Part shown: one piece after another, positions 1 to 8,879 of the stretch
Position numbering within the stretch: position 1 is the first letter of the stretch
How the letters are laid out: every line of letters starts with the position of its first letter
NCBI RefSeq assembly: GCF_000935125.1
Contig: NZ_JRKI01000003.1
Coordinates: 124,001-188,000 of the forward strand
DNA length: 64,000 bases
Direction of reading: 5' to 3'
Origin: Streptomyces natalensis ATCC 27448
GTDB lineage: Bacteria; Actinomycetota; Actinomycetes; Streptomycetales; Streptomycetaceae
The notes under the pieces: generated by a model
Told to the model about the DNA's origin: nothing
The model's input: the letters and a program-made list of their open reading frames with translations, nothing else
Database searches by the model: none
Position numbers and translations under genes: made by a program

Positions 1-21
1 AACATAATCTATGGTTACATG

Positions 22-36
22 GTTGCCTCAAGCAAC
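22..36. promoter_or_regulatory. Candidate MarR operator (GTTGC-N5-GCAAC)
   Basis: A short perfect inverted repeat with 5-bp arms GTTGC and GCAAC and a 5-bp spacer lies about 70 bp upstream of the MarR-family gene. MarR proteins typically repress their own operon by binding such short palindromes. AT-rich sequence just before it (positions 4-16) could supply a promoter -10 region. Binding is inferred, not shown. Confidence 0.4.
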
Positions 37-103
37 GAAGATCCCCGACAGGGATCGACGAAGGACGCCATACAACACAACGTGACGACGCATGGAGGAG
101 TCC

Positions 104-586
104 GTGGCCACTCGGAGTCATTACGAGGAGCTGGCCCGGCAACTCAGCGCCATCGGCGCCGTCAAGCGCGAAATGGGCCGCCTCCTGCCCCAGGACTGCC
201 CGCCCGCCTCGGCCGGCCTGCTCACCCTTCTCGAGCGGCACGGCGAGATGCGGATGAGCCAGCTCGCGGAGCTGCTGGCCATCGACATGTCGGTGACCAG
301 CCGGCATGTCGCGCACGTCTGCGAACGCGGCTGGGTCGAGCGCAAGCCCGACCCGGCCGACAAGCGGTCGCGGCTGCTGTGCCTGACCCCGAGCGGCACG
401 GAGCTCCTCGCGGAGCTCTCCGAGCGCTACACCCAGACCCTCGCCCGGTATCTGGACGACTGGACCGACACCGACGTCGGACACCTCGTCGACCTGCTCG
501 CCAGGCTCCGTACGAGCTTCGGCGACTGCCGCAGCCGGGCCCCGCACGATCCCTGCACCACCCCCGCCCGTACACCCGCGGGCTGA
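104..586 (+). CDS. MarR-family transcriptional regulator
   Basis: A MarR-type winged-helix repressor of about 160 residues, probably cytoplasmic and dimeric. Numbering from an ATG at 92, the helix-turn-helix spans about residues 55-78 (SQLAELLAIDMSVTSRHVAH) and the wing about 86-99 with the family Asp-x-x-Asp-Lys-Arg pattern. I chose the GTG at 104 because GGAGG lies 5 bases before it, whereas the ATG at 92 contains that sequence and has no good ribosome site of its own. The last 20 residues are Pro/Thr/Arg-rich and outside the fold. The exporter gene starts 20 bp downstream, so the two probably form a self-repressed operon induced by an exported compound. The inducer cannot be told from sequence. 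Confidence 0.85.
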   Translation: MATRSHYEELARQLSAIGAVKREMGRLLPQDCPPASAGLLTLLERHGEMRMSQLAELLAIDMSVTSRHVAHVCERGWVERKPDPADKRSRLLCLTPSGTELLAELSERYTQTLARYLDDWTDTDVGHLVDLLARLRTSFGDCRSRAPHDPCTTPARTPAG

Positions 587-606
587 CAAGGAACCAAAGG
601 AACCAC

Positions 607-3204
607 ATGGCTACGACCACACCAGCCGGTGTGCGGGGCGGCCACGCCAAGCACGGAGGCGGACAGCACGCCTCCCACGGGGCCCCCATGACGCACCGTC
701 AGATCATGGAGGCGCTCTCCGGGCTGCTGCTCGGGATGTTCGTCGCCATCCTGTCCTCGACGATCGTCTCGAATGCGCTGCCGGAGATCATCCACGATCT
801 GCACGGCGGGCAGAGCGCCTACACCTGGGTCGTGACGGCCGCACTGCTGTCGATGACCGCGTCCACGCCCCTGTGGGGCAAGCTCTCCGACCTGTTCAGC
901 AAGAAGCTGCTGGTGCAGTTCGCGCTGGTCATCTACGTGGCCGGGTCGGTCGTCGCCGGACTGTCGCAGAACACCGGCATGCTGATCGCCTGCCGGGTGG
1001 TGCAGGGCATAGGCGTGGGCGGTCTGTCCGCCCTGGCCCAGATCGTGATGGCCGCGATGATCTCGCCGCGCGAGCGCGGCCGTTACAGCGGCTACCTCGG
1101 CGCCGTCTTCGCCGTCGCCACCGTCGGCGGACCGCTGCTCGGCGGCGTCATCACCGACACCAGCTGGCTCGGCTGGCGCTGGTGCTTCTACGTCGGCGTG
1201 CCGTTCGCCGTCATCGCCCTGATCGTGCTCCAGAAGACCCTGAAGCTGCCCGTCGTCAAGCGCGAGGGCGTCAAGGTCGACTGGGCGGGCGCCTTCTTCA
1301 TCAGCGCGGCGGTCTCGCTGCTGCTGGTGTGGGTGACGCTGGCGGGCGACAAGTACGACTGGCTGTCGTGGCAGACCGCCGCGATGGTCGGCGGCGCGGT
1401 CGTCCTCGGTGCGATCTTCCTCCTCATCGAGTCCAGGGCCGCGGAGCCGATCATCCCGCTGCGGCTGTTCCGCAACAAGACGATCACCCTGGCCTCGCTG
1501 GCCTCGCTGTTCGTCGGCGTCTCGATGTTCACCGGCACCGTGTTCTTCAGCCAGTACTTCCAGCTGGCCCGCGACAAGTCGCCGACGATGTCCGGCGTCA
1601 TGACCATCCCGATGATCGGCGGCCTGTTCATCTCGTCGACGGTCTCCGGCCAGGTCATCACCAAGACCGGCCGCTGGAAGGCATGGCTGGTCACCGGCGG
1701 TCTGCTGCTGACCGCGGGCCTCGGCCTGCTGAGCACCATCCGTTACGACACCGAGTACTGGCACATCGCGATCTTCATGGCGCTGATGGGCCTCGGCATC
1801 GGCATGATGATGCAGAACCTGGTCCTTGCCACGCAGAACCAGGTCGCCCCTCAGGACCTCGGTTCCGCCTCGTCCGTCGTGACCTTCTTCCGTTCCCTCG
1901 GCGGTGCGGTGGGCGTCTCGGCGCTCGGTGCGGTGCTCGGCAACCGCGTCACCCACTACGTCAAGGACGGCCTGGCCGACCTCGGCCCCAAGGGCGCCAA
2001 GGCCGCCGCGCACGCCGCCGGCAACAGCGGCGGCGGCATCCCCGACCTGGACGCCCTCCCGGCGCCGCTGCGCACCGTCATGGAGAGCGCCTACGGTCAC
2101 GGCGTGGCGGACGTGTTCCTCTACGCGGCGCCCTGCGCGCTGCTCGCCTTCCTGTTCACCCTGTTCATCAAGGAGGTCGCATTGAAGACGCGTGGTGGTC
2201 TGGCCCAGAGCTCGGACGGCACGGACGGCACCGAGACCGCGGCCGTCCCGGCGGAAGCGGCCGCCGAGGCATCCGCCGCCGCGGCTCCGGCCGCCGAGGA
2301 GCGGGAGCCCGTCCTGGTGGGCGCCGCCCCCTCGGACGACGAGTACGGCCACACCCCCTCCTGGGCCCGGCCGGCCGTCGCCGCCGCGCCCCAGCCGCTG
2401 GCCGCGTACGCCTCGGCAGGCAACGGCGACGCCCCGGCGGGCCCGGCCGTCCACGGCTTCGTCCGGAACGCGGAGGGCAACCCCGTCCCCCGCTCCGCCG
2501 TCACGCTGATCTCGCTCACCGGCCGCCAGCTGGGCCGCGCGGTCGCCCAGGCCAACGGCTCGTACGTCCTTGGTGCCCCCGGCGCCGGGTCGTACGTCCT
2601 GATAGCCGCGGCCGACGGACACCAGCCGCAGGCTTCCACGGTCGTCGTCGGCGATACGCCGCACGCCTTCGACATCCTGCTCAGCGGCACCAGCGGCCTG
2701 GCCGGCCAGGTCCGCAGCGCGAGCGGCGGCGAACCGGTCGCCGGTGCGATGGTCGTCGTCACCGACGTCCGCGGCGAGGTACTGGCTACCGGAACCACCG
2801 GCGCCGAAGGCCACTTCGCCTTCGCCGAGCTGGCCCCGGGCACCTTCACCGTCGCCGTGAACGCCGCGGACTACCGCCCGGCCGCACTGCCGGTCGAGGT
2901 CAGCGGCCAGGGCACCACCCGCATCGAGGTCGAACTGCGCTCCGGCGCCCGGGTGCAGGGCATCGTACGGGCGGGTGCGGACCGTCGGCCGCTGCCCGAC
3001 GCCCGCGTGACGCTGGTGGATGCGGCGGGCAATGTCGTCGCCACCTCCACCACCGGGGCGGACGGCGCCTACGCCTTCACCGACCTGGACGCCGGCGACT
3101 ACACGGTCATCGCGAGCGGCTATCCGCCGGTCGCCAGCGGCCTTGCGGTCGACGCACGCGGGATCGACGGCCACGACGTCCAGCTCACGCACCAGGAGGG
3201 GTGA
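607..3204 (+). CDS. MFS (DHA2, 14-TM) transporter with three C-terminal carboxypeptidase-regulatory-like domains
   Basis: An 865-residue protein. The first 540 or so residues form a drug:H+ antiporter of the DHA2/EmrB class: about 14 hydrophobic segments, motif-A-like GKLSDLFSKK in the loop after TM2, and a motif-C-like GGPLLGG in TM5. An Ala/Glu-rich linker (about 545-610) is followed by three tandem beta-sandwich repeats of the carboxypeptidase regulatory-like family (about 614-695, 696-780, 781-865), each with a Gly-x-Val...Gly-x-Tyr/Phe...Pro-Gly-x-Tyr/Phe pattern. The ATG at 607 has AAAGGAAC upstream. In a 14-TM transporter both ends are normally cytoplasmic, so the repeats should face inward, although this family is best known outside the membrane. 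The same fold recurs in the YceI protein downstream. The substrate is unknown. Confidence 0.85.
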   Translation: MATTTPAGVRGGHAKHGGGQHASHGAPMTHRQIMEALSGLLLGMFVAILSSTIVSNALPEIIHDLHGGQSAYTWVVTAALLSMTASTPLWGKLSDLFSKKLLVQFALVIYVAGSVVAGLSQNTGMLIACRVVQGIGVGGLSALAQIVMAAMISPRERGRYSGYLGAVFAVATVGGPLLGGVITDTSWLGWRWCFYVGVPFAVIALIVLQKTLKLPVVKREGVKVDWAGAFFISAAVSLLLVWVTLAGDKYDWLSWQTAAMVGGAVVLGAIFLLIESRAAEPIIPLRLFRNKTITLASLASLFVGVSMFTGTVFFSQYFQLARDKSPTMSGVMTIPMIGGLFISSTVSGQVITKTGRWKAWLVTGGLLLTAGLGLLSTIRYDTEYWHIAIFMALMGLGIGMMMQNLVLATQNQVAPQDLGSASSVVTFFRSLGGAVGVSALGAVLGNRVTHYVKDGLADLGPKGAKAAAHAAGNSGGGIPDLDALPAPLRTVMESAYGHGVADVFLYAAPCALLAFLFTLFIKEVALKTRGGLAQSSDGTDGTETAAVPAEAAAEASAAAAPAAEEREPVLVGAAPSDDEYGHTPSWARPAVAAAPQPLAAYASAGNGDAPAGPAVHGFVRNAEGNPVPRSAVTLISLTGRQLGRAVAQANGSYVLGAPGAGSYVLIAAADGHQPQASTVVVGDTPHAFDILLSGTSGLAGQVRSASGGEPVAGAMVVVTDVRGEVLATGTTGAEGHFAFAELAPGTFTVAVNAADYRPAALPVEVSGQGTTRIEVELRSGARVQGIVRAGADRRPLPDARVTLVDAAGNVVATSTTGADGAYAFTDLDAGDYTVIASGYPPVASGLAVDARGIDGHDVQLTHQEG

Positions 3205-3363
3205 CCCCCTTCCCCCAGACCCCGGACCGGGGCGCGCTATGAGCGGAGACGCGCCCCGGCCCGGCCCCCGGGCTCCGACGGCGGCGCTGCGCACAGGCAG
3301 GGGACGGCCTGCACGCCGCCGCCGGAGCCCCACCACGCACCAGGCAACACACGGGAGAAGGCA

Positions 3364-4206
3364 ATGACTTCGAGCGGCGCGGGAGCTGCCGGACTGCGGG
3401 CCCAGGTCCGCACACGGGACGGCTGGGCGGTCCAGCACGCCGTACTGACCGTCACCGACATGACGGGCGCGCAGGTGCTGCGGGCCTCGGCCGACGAGGA
3501 GGGCGCGGTCCGCAGCGAGGCGCCGCTGGCGGCCGGTGCGTACACCGTCATCGTCACGGCCGTCGGCTACGCCCCGGTCGCCTCCAGCGCGATCGTGACG
3601 GCCAGCGGCCGGATGGAGATCGGCACGGTCGTCCTGGCCCGCCAGGGCGGCGCGGAACTGCCGCCCCCCGGCGCCTGGACCATCGACCCCATGCACTCCA
3701 CCGTCGGCGCGGTCGCCCAGCACCTGGGCATCTCCAGCGTGCACGGCCGGTTCACCGAGTTCGGCGGCCGGATCGAGATCGCCGAGGACCTGGAGAAGTC
3801 CCGCGTCGAGGCGTCTATCAAGGCCGCCTCCATCGACACCGGCAACGGCATGCGCGACGGCCATCTGCGCTCCGAGGACTTCCTGAACGTGGACGAGTTC
3901 CCCGAACTCACCTACCGCAGCAGCGGCCTGGAGCCGGCCGGCCCCGACCGCTGGACCGTCCACGGCGACCTCTCCCTCCACGGCGTCGTCCGCCCCGTCG
4001 ACCTCGACCTGAGCTACCTCGGCACCGGGCCCGACCCCTGGGGCGGCGTCCGCGCGGCCTTCCGCGCCACCGCCGAACTGCGGCGCGAGGACTTCAAGAT
4101 GAACTACAACCAGGTCGTGGCGGCGGGCATCGCGGCGATCGGGACCACCCTCAAGGTCGAGCTGGACATCCAGGCGGTGCAGGGGGAAAGCCTGCCGATG
4201 GGGTGA
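3364..4206 (+). CDS. YceI-family lipocalin-like protein with N-terminal carboxypeptidase-regulatory-like domain
   Basis: 280 residues with no signal peptide, so probably cytoplasmic. Residues 10-95 form a carboxypeptidase regulatory-like sandwich resembling the repeats at the end of the transporter. Residues about 105-275 are a YceI domain, recognised by WTIDPMHSTVGAVAQHLGI, GRFTEFGG, the GMRDGHLRSEDFLNVDEFP loop and the closing DFKMNYN region. YceI barrels bind long polyisoprenoid or amphiphilic lipids in their cavity. GGGAGAAGG precedes the ATG. The gap after the transporter is 159 bp, so co-transcription is likely. A role presenting a lipid-like substrate to the transporter is an inference from the shared domain and position. 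Confidence 0.85.
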   Translation: MTSSGAGAAGLRAQVRTRDGWAVQHAVLTVTDMTGAQVLRASADEEGAVRSEAPLAAGAYTVIVTAVGYAPVASSAIVTASGRMEIGTVVLARQGGAELPPPGAWTIDPMHSTVGAVAQHLGISSVHGRFTEFGGRIEIAEDLEKSRVEASIKAASIDTGNGMRDGHLRSEDFLNVDEFPELTYRSSGLEPAGPDRWTVHGDLSLHGVVRPVDLDLSYLGTGPDPWGGVRAAFRATAELRREDFKMNYNQVVAAGIAAIGTTLKVELDIQAVQGESLPMG

Positions 4207-4455
4207 GCGGTTGCGGGGGCCGAACGGACACGGGGGCCGGAGGGGCCCGTGTCCGTGGCGCCGGCGGGCCTCGGCCTACCACACAACTACCCTCTTCCTC
4301 CCCCGATTTCGACCCAGAACGAATACATGGTGCGACCCCGGCGACTCGGGCAAACTGCCTGTCGCGACGGCGGTACGGCCCTCGCTCCGGACGCCGGACG
4401 GGGGCCCGTACGGCACGCCGTGCACCACGACCGCAGGAACTCCAGGGGGAACACC

Positions 4456-4830
4456 ATGCGCAAGATCACCCGGGCCGCCGCGGCCCTCGCACTCGCCGTG
4501 GGCGCCACGACCATGGTCACCGCGACCAGCGCCAACGCCGCCCAGGCCGCGGGCACCGAACACGGCTGCCCGGCCGGAGCCTTCTGCATCTACCCGCAGG
4601 ACGCCGGCTGGAACAACGACCGGCCCTCCCACGCCTTCTACAGCTACGGCGCCCACAACCTGTCCAACCAGGTCGGCAACCACATGATCTTCAACAACCA
4701 GACCGGCGGCGCCTGGGCCCGCACCTGCACCGGCTACAACGGCACCGGCGACTGCCAGGGCTGGATGGCCGCCGGCCAGTACTTCGTCAAGGACCTGACG
4801 CCGATCAACTCGATCCTGCTGGTCCAGTAG
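4456..4830 (+). CDS. Secreted peptidase inhibitor family I36-like protein
   Basis: A 124-residue secreted protein. A Sec signal peptide (MRKITRAAAALALAVGATTM..., cleavage near ATSANA-AQA) precedes a mature domain of about 95 residues with four cysteines and a Gly/Asn/Tyr/Trp-rich beta composition ending in the strand INSILLVQ. This matches the peptidase inhibitor I36 (SMPI metalloproteinase inhibitor) group, whose members have a crystallin-like fold. I chose the ATG at 4456 because it starts the signal peptide and has CAGGGGG upstream. Longer readings lack ribosome sites. Its protease target is unknown. Confidence 0.75.
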   Translation: MRKITRAAAALALAVGATTMVTATSANAAQAAGTEHGCPAGAFCIYPQDAGWNNDRPSHAFYSYGAHNLSNQVGNHMIFNNQTGGAWARTCTGYNGTGDCQGWMAAGQYFVKDLTPINSILLVQ

Positions 4831-5076
4831 TCGCCAGGCATTTCCCGACCCGGGTCGGGCTTCCTTCGACGGGCGCCCGGCCCCAGCGCCTTTCCCGGCC
4901 CTCGTGCCGCGCGCGGTCGCACCTGACGGGCCTCGTCAGGCTCCCGTCAAGATCGCGTCAGCCGGGCGCATGGATTTTCGAATGGCCGTTCCCTCGCCAC
5001 CGCGGCACCTCGTAGCGTCCGTCCTATCGCCCCAACAAGGCGCCAATGGACCGGAGTTAAACGGGGAACGGCAGAC

Positions 5077-5388
5077 ATGTTATCCACGACCTTCGAGGCA
5101 CGCCCAGCGGGAATAAGGGATCTGGCCACGGAATTCAGCACCGCCGCCGACGACATCGAGAGCCGCCTCAAGGAGTTCGCCGGGCAGGCCGCACAGATCG
5201 GCACCGCATTCGGGCTGCTGGCGGCGTGCGCGGACACCACCTCCCAGTACCTGGAGGCGCTCACCCGCACCGAGGAGCAAATAGCCCAACTCGCCGCCCT
5301 GCTACGGGACTCCGGACTGGTTCAGTCCGCCGCGCATTACGAATGCGTCGAGTCCGAAACCGCATCGTTCTGGGGCGGCCGGTCATGA
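5077..5388 (+). CDS. Small helical WXG100/EspC-like protein
   Basis: 103 residues, mostly predicted helix, with heptad-like spacing from about residue 10 to 90. It ends in polar residues and WGG. Size, helical content and translational coupling to the next gene (ATGA overlap at 5385-5388) resemble the paired small substrates of type VII (ESX) secretion, particularly EspC-like proteins. No canonical WXG turn is visible in its middle. ACGGGGAACGG precedes the ATG. No ESX ATPase or membrane gene is in the window, so any secretion machinery is elsewhere. The family assignment is tentative. Confidence 0.55.
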   Translation: MLSTTFEARPAGIRDLATEFSTAADDIESRLKEFAGQAAQIGTAFGLLAACADTTSQYLEALTRTEEQIAQLAALLRDSGLVQSAAHYECVESETASFWGGRS

Positions 5389-6035
5389 GCATCAACACCA
5401 CGCTGGTCGACAAGACCACTCCGGTCCTCGAAACGCTCGGCATTCCCTGGCCCGGCGGCGATCCGGAGACCCTCCGGACCCTCGCCGCCGGCTGGCGCAG
5501 CTTCGGCCAGGACCTCCACCGGACCGCCGAACGCCTCGACGAAAAGGTGAACGCGGTCGTAGGCGTCGCCTGGACGGGTCCGGGAGCGGAGTCCTTCAAG
5601 AAGCACTGGCAGCAGCAGTACGAGGTGTTCCAGGACTCCACGAACAATTTCGAGGAGATGCAGAAGGAACTCGACGACTGTGCCGACCACTCCGAAACGA
5701 TCCTCCACAAGATCGTGGAACTCACCCTGGAACTCACCCAGATGGAAACGTCCGGGACAGTGCTGCCGACGGTCACCGTGGGCCCCTCCGAAGCCGTCGC
5801 CACGGCGGCCGTCGCCGGGCAGGCGTCGAAGATCCTCCGCCTGGTGGAGCAGTTCGAAGCGCTGGCGGGCCGGATCGAGTCGGCCATGAAGAAGCTGGCC
5901 GGTGACTCCCGACTCCTGACATACGTGGTCGACCGCATGGCCACGCTCCTCGGCGAGGGCCTGACGAACATGGCGATGCGGCACGCCGGTGCCACGGCCA
6001 CCGAGCCGGCCGCGGGACTCAGCCCCGGTCTCTGA
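5385..6035 (+). CDS. WXG100-superfamily type VII secretion protein
   Basis: 216 residues starting on the ATG that overlaps the previous stop. Residues 25-105 form a helical hairpin around VAWTGPGAESFKKHW, which matches the Trp-x-Gly turn and following Phe/Trp helix of WXG100 proteins. It is longer than the usual 100 residues: a second amphipathic helical block (about 130-195) follows a Thr/Val-rich hinge. Long WXG100-type proteins of this kind often form the helical head of a secreted effector, but no toxin domain follows here. The next gene is convergent and its end overlaps this one by 17 bp. Partner and export are inferred. Confidence 0.65.
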   Translation: MSINTTLVDKTTPVLETLGIPWPGGDPETLRTLAAGWRSFGQDLHRTAERLDEKVNAVVGVAWTGPGAESFKKHWQQQYEVFQDSTNNFEEMQKELDDCADHSETILHKIVELTLELTQMETSGTVLPTVTVGPSEAVATAAVAGQASKILRLVEQFEALAGRIESAMKKLAGDSRLLTYVVDRMATLLGEGLTNMAMRHAGATATEPAAGLSPGL

Positions 6036-6222
6036 CCATGCCGATGAAGGACACCCAGGCGTCGGGCGGGAAGTGAAGCTCGGGGCCTGGGTTCTTGGAG
6101 TCGCGTATGGGGACGGAGCCGGTGGGGATGGCAGCGGGGGCCCACTCGACGCAGTCGCTGCCGTGCTCGGCGCCGCTGTAGCTGGACTTCACCCACTCGC
6201 GAGCGCCAGGGTTTGTGGTCAC
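6019..6222 (-). CDS. DUF397 domain protein
   Basis: A 67-residue protein covering one whole DUF397 domain: WVKSSYSG at the start, a central CVEWAP strand, the VPIRDSKNP motif and the terminal WVSFI strand. DUF397 proteins are actinobacterial and usually sit next to an XRE/DUF5753 regulator, where they are thought to act with it; BldB is a distant relative. The GTG start overlaps a TGA that closes a short reading frame resembling a DUF5753 C-terminus. The regulator itself is missing, so this copy is probably an orphan. Its 3' end overlaps the WXG100 gene by 17 bp in convergent orientation. Confidence 0.8.
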   Translation of the reverse strand: MTTNPGAREWVKSSYSGAEHGSDCVEWAPAAIPTGSVPIRDSKNPGPELHFPPDAWVSFIGMVRDRG

Positions 6223-6305
6223 GTCAGTGCCTCCATCTGTCCCCTGATCAGGCGTGCGCTCTCCCGGGTGGAAAGCGCCTCCCCTGTCAGGCCATCGTAG
6301 GCACG
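6219..6305 (-). pseudogene. C-terminal remnant of an XRE/DUF5753 regulator
   Basis: Just upstream of the DUF397 start, and overlapping it by 4 bp, about 28 codons read AYDGLTGEALSTRESARLIR and then QMEALT before the stop. This resembles the last helices of the XRE/DUF5753 regulators that normally precede DUF397 genes. Upstream of about 6305 the resemblance stops, and the TetR gene ends at 6401. The body of the regulator appears deleted. The call rests on a short stretch. Confidence 0.35.
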
Positions 6306-6400
6306 CAGACAGACCCGTACATGGGGCCGCCGTGGCCCGCCGAGCTGACCCGGGTTCGCACACCCCGCCGCGGCCGCCCTCAGCCCGCGCCTCGCCGCCG

Positions 6401-7177
6401 CTACTCCCCCCGCCCCCGCATCGCCTCGATCCCCGCGAACTGGAGTTCCAGGGCGAACGCGAAGTCCTCGTCGAGCATCTTCTTCGCGCTGCGGCCCTGG
6501 CGGACGTAGTCGGCGCGGGAGGACAGTTCCATGGTCTCGGCGAATTCCGGGCGGCCCGAGATCGCGGCCATGACCTGCGCGAAGTACTCGTCGAGGCTGA
6601 TGCCGGCGGCCCGGCAGCGGTCCTCGTGGGTGGCGCGGATGGTCGAGAAGCCGTAGACGAAGTGGAAGAGCGAGGCCAGCGCGCCCGAGGTGCGGTCGGC
6701 GTCCAGGCCGGTGCGGCGCATCACCCGCATCGTGGCGTTGGAGAACGCGACGGAACGCGGGCCGACGTTGATGAACTCGGCCAGCAGCCGGGCCGCCCAC
6801 GGATGGCGCAGCAGCATGTCGCGGTAGCCGGTGGCGAGCAGGCGGAGCTGGTCGCGCCAGTCGGCGGCGGCGTCCGACTCGTCGGGCAGGGCGATCTCGC
6901 CGGCCACCGCGTCCACGGCCAGCTCCAGCAGGTCGTCCTTGGTGTCGACGTACCAGTAGACGGACATCGCGGTGACGCCCAGCTCGGCGGCCAGGCGGCG
7001 CATGGAGAACTTGGCCAGGCCCTCGGCGTCCAGCAGCCGGACCGTCGCCGCGACGATCTTGTCGAGGTCGAGTCCGGCCGGCTGGTCCGCCTTGCGGGTG
7101 AGCGGGGGGCGTTCGGTCAGCCAGACGCTGTTCGCACGCGCCGGTTGCTTCCTGGCGCGGCCATCCGTCGCTGCCAT
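6401..7177 (-). CDS. TetR/AcrR-family regulator (TetR_C-type ligand domain)
   Basis: 258 residues. A 35-residue basic, disordered N-terminus precedes a TetR DNA-binding domain (about 36-90), with helix-turn-helix FSMRRLAAELGVTAMSVYWY and the following KDDLLELAVDAVAGE. The remainder is the helical domain of the Tet-repressor C-terminal class (WRDQLRLLATGYRDMLLRHPW; FSTIRATHEDR). It lies 90 bp downstream of the DHA2 exporter gene on the same strand. This suggests an autoregulated efflux operon acting on the operator repeats at 8880-8933. Regulators of this class commonly release DNA on binding the drug that the linked pump exports. Confidence 0.85.
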   Translation of the reverse strand: MAATDGRARKQPARANSVWLTERPPLTRKADQPAGLDLDKIVAATVRLLDAEGLAKFSMRRLAAELGVTAMSVYWYVDTKDDLLELAVDAVAGEIALPDESDAAADWRDQLRLLATGYRDMLLRHPWAARLLAEFINVGPRSVAFSNATMRVMRRTGLDADRTSGALASLFHFVYGFSTIRATHEDRCRAAGISLDEYFAQVMAAISGRPEFAETMELSSRADYVRQGRSAKKMLDEDFAFALELQFAGIEAMRGRGE

Positions 7178-7267
7178 GGCGTCCCCTCGGTCATCGTTGG
7201 CCGACGATCACTGCCCATCGACCACTGTTCATCGATCACTGCTCATCGATCACGTACACCGTCGATG

Positions 7268-8869
7268 CTATTCCGCCGGGGCGGTGGACGGTGCCGGGGC
7301 GGTGGACGGTGCCGGTACGGACGACGTACCGGCCTCCTGGCGAGTGGGTTCGGCCTCCTGGCCGGACCGCTCCGCGCGACGCAGCAGCAGCGCGGCGACC
7401 AGCCCGCCGAGGAAGACCGCGGCGGCGCCGACCAGCTGGCTGGTGCCGATGCCGGTGGCGAAGGCGTCCTGGACGGCGGTGCGTTCGGCGTCCGTACGGG
7501 TCCGGGCGAGCGCCGCCGGGAGGGATCCGGCGCCCGCCGCGACCAGCGGGATCAGCGCGGCGAAGCGGGAGTTGAGGACCGCGCCGAGGACGGCGACGCC
7601 GAGGCCCTGGCCGAACTCCATCAGCGTGCCGTTGACGCCGGCGCCGACCCCGGCCTTGGCGGGCGGGATGGCGGACATGACGGCGTTCGCCATCGTCGGC
7701 ATGGCGAACGCGACGCCGACGCCCATCACGATCAGTCCGGTCAGCATGCCGCCGTAGCCGTGTCCGCCGAGGAGCGAGATCGCGGCGAGGCCGGCCGCGA
7801 GCAGCGTCATGCCGCTGACGATCATGCCGGGGGTACCGAGCCGGGGCATCAGGCGGGCGCCCAGCCCCGTGAAGTTGATCAGGATGACGGTGACGGCGAG
7901 CGGCGCCATCCGCAGTCCGGCCTCCAACGGGCCGTAGCCGAGCACCAGTTGGAGGTGCTGGGTGAGCAGGAAGATCGAGCCCCCCATGCCGAAGGCGACG
8001 AGGATGCCGCCGGAGACCGCGCCGATGAAGCGGCGGTTGCGGAAGAAGTGCATGTCCAGCATGGGGTTCGGGACGTGCAGCTCCCAGAGCGCGAAGGCGG
8101 CGAGGCCGAGCACGCCGACGGAGCCGGAGAGCAGGACCTGGGTCGAGAGCCAGCCGGACACCGGGCCGCTGATGATCGCGTAGACGACGCCCACCATGCC
8201 GATCATGGAGAGCAGAGCGCCGAGCAGGTCGGGCCGGTCGCCGCTGTGGTTCTTGGATTCGGGGACGAGGGCCACTACGGCCACCAGCGAGATGGCCGCG
8301 ACGGGGAGGTTGACCAGGAACAGCGAGCCCCACCAGAAATGGTCCAGCAGCGCGCCGCCGATCAGCGGTCCGGCGGCGAAGCCGAGGGAGTTGACCGAGC
8401 TCCAGATACCGATGGCCTTGGGGCGCTCGGCGTCGTCGAAGATCTGCATGACGACGGCGAGGGTGGTGGTGACCAGGAGCGCACCGCCGACGCCCATACC
8501 TGCGCGGGCGGCGATCAGCTGGCCGGGCGACTGGGCGAGGGCGGCGCCGAGCGAGGCGAGACCGAACAGCGCCAGGCCGACGGCCAGCATCTTCTTCCGG
8601 CCGTAGCGGTCGGCGGCATTGCCCGCGGTGAGCAGCAGACCGGACTGGACCAGCGAATAGGCGCTGATCGTCCACTGGACGTCGGCGGTGGTCGCACCCA
8701 GCTCCTCGGTGAGCGAGGGGATGGCGACGTTGAGGACGGTGTTGTCGAGGATGACCGTGAGCTGGGCGAGGCAGATGACCCCGAGTATCAGCCAGCGGGC
8801 GGCGTTGGGGGTGGGTGGCTGGAGGGCGGTGGCGGTGGAGTCCACGGGGGACGTTCGGGCTCCGGGCAT
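7268..8869 (-). CDS. DHA2-family (EmrB/QacA) MFS efflux transporter
   Basis: About 533 residues with 14 hydrophobic segments typical of drug:H+ antiporter family 2. Visible motifs are LDNTVLNVAIPSL in TM1 (the DHA2 motif D region), GNAADRYGRKKML after TM2 (motif A), and GPLIGGAL in TM5 (motif C). A C-terminal Pro/Ala/Ser tail follows TM14. An ATG at 8902 is also in frame, but the ATG at 8869 has AGGGAG 6 bases upstream, and the operator/promoter repeats overlap the 8902 start. The TetR gene follows on the same strand. Substrate unknown; multidrug or endogenous antibiotic export is likely. Confidence 0.87.
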   Translation of the reverse strand: MPGARTSPVDSTATALQPPTPNAARWLILGVICLAQLTVILDNTVLNVAIPSLTEELGATTADVQWTISAYSLVQSGLLLTAGNAADRYGRKKMLAVGLALFGLASLGAALAQSPGQLIAARAGMGVGGALLVTTTLAVVMQIFDDAERPKAIGIWSSVNSLGFAAGPLIGGALLDHFWWGSLFLVNLPVAAISLVAVVALVPESKNHSGDRPDLLGALLSMIGMVGVVYAIISGPVSGWLSTQVLLSGSVGVLGLAAFALWELHVPNPMLDMHFFRNRRFIGAVSGGILVAFGMGGSIFLLTQHLQLVLGYGPLEAGLRMAPLAVTVILINFTGLGARLMPRLGTPGMIVSGMTLLAAGLAAISLLGGHGYGGMLTGLIVMGVGVAFAMPTMANAVMSAIPPAKAGVGAGVNGTLMEFGQGLGVAVLGAVLNSRFAALIPLVAAGAGSLPAALARTRTDAERTAVQDAFATGIGTSQLVGAAAVFLGGLVAALLLRRAERSGQEAEPTRQEAGTSSVPAPSTAPAPSTAPAE

Positions 8870-8879
8870 ACGGGCTCCC

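Noticed and set aside
427..3981. Long open frames opposite and within the MFS/YceI genes
   Set aside because: They are GC-driven antisense or alternate frames made of Arg/Gly/Ala/Asp, with no ribosome sites and no family features. The MFS/YceI reading has clear membrane segments and motifs.
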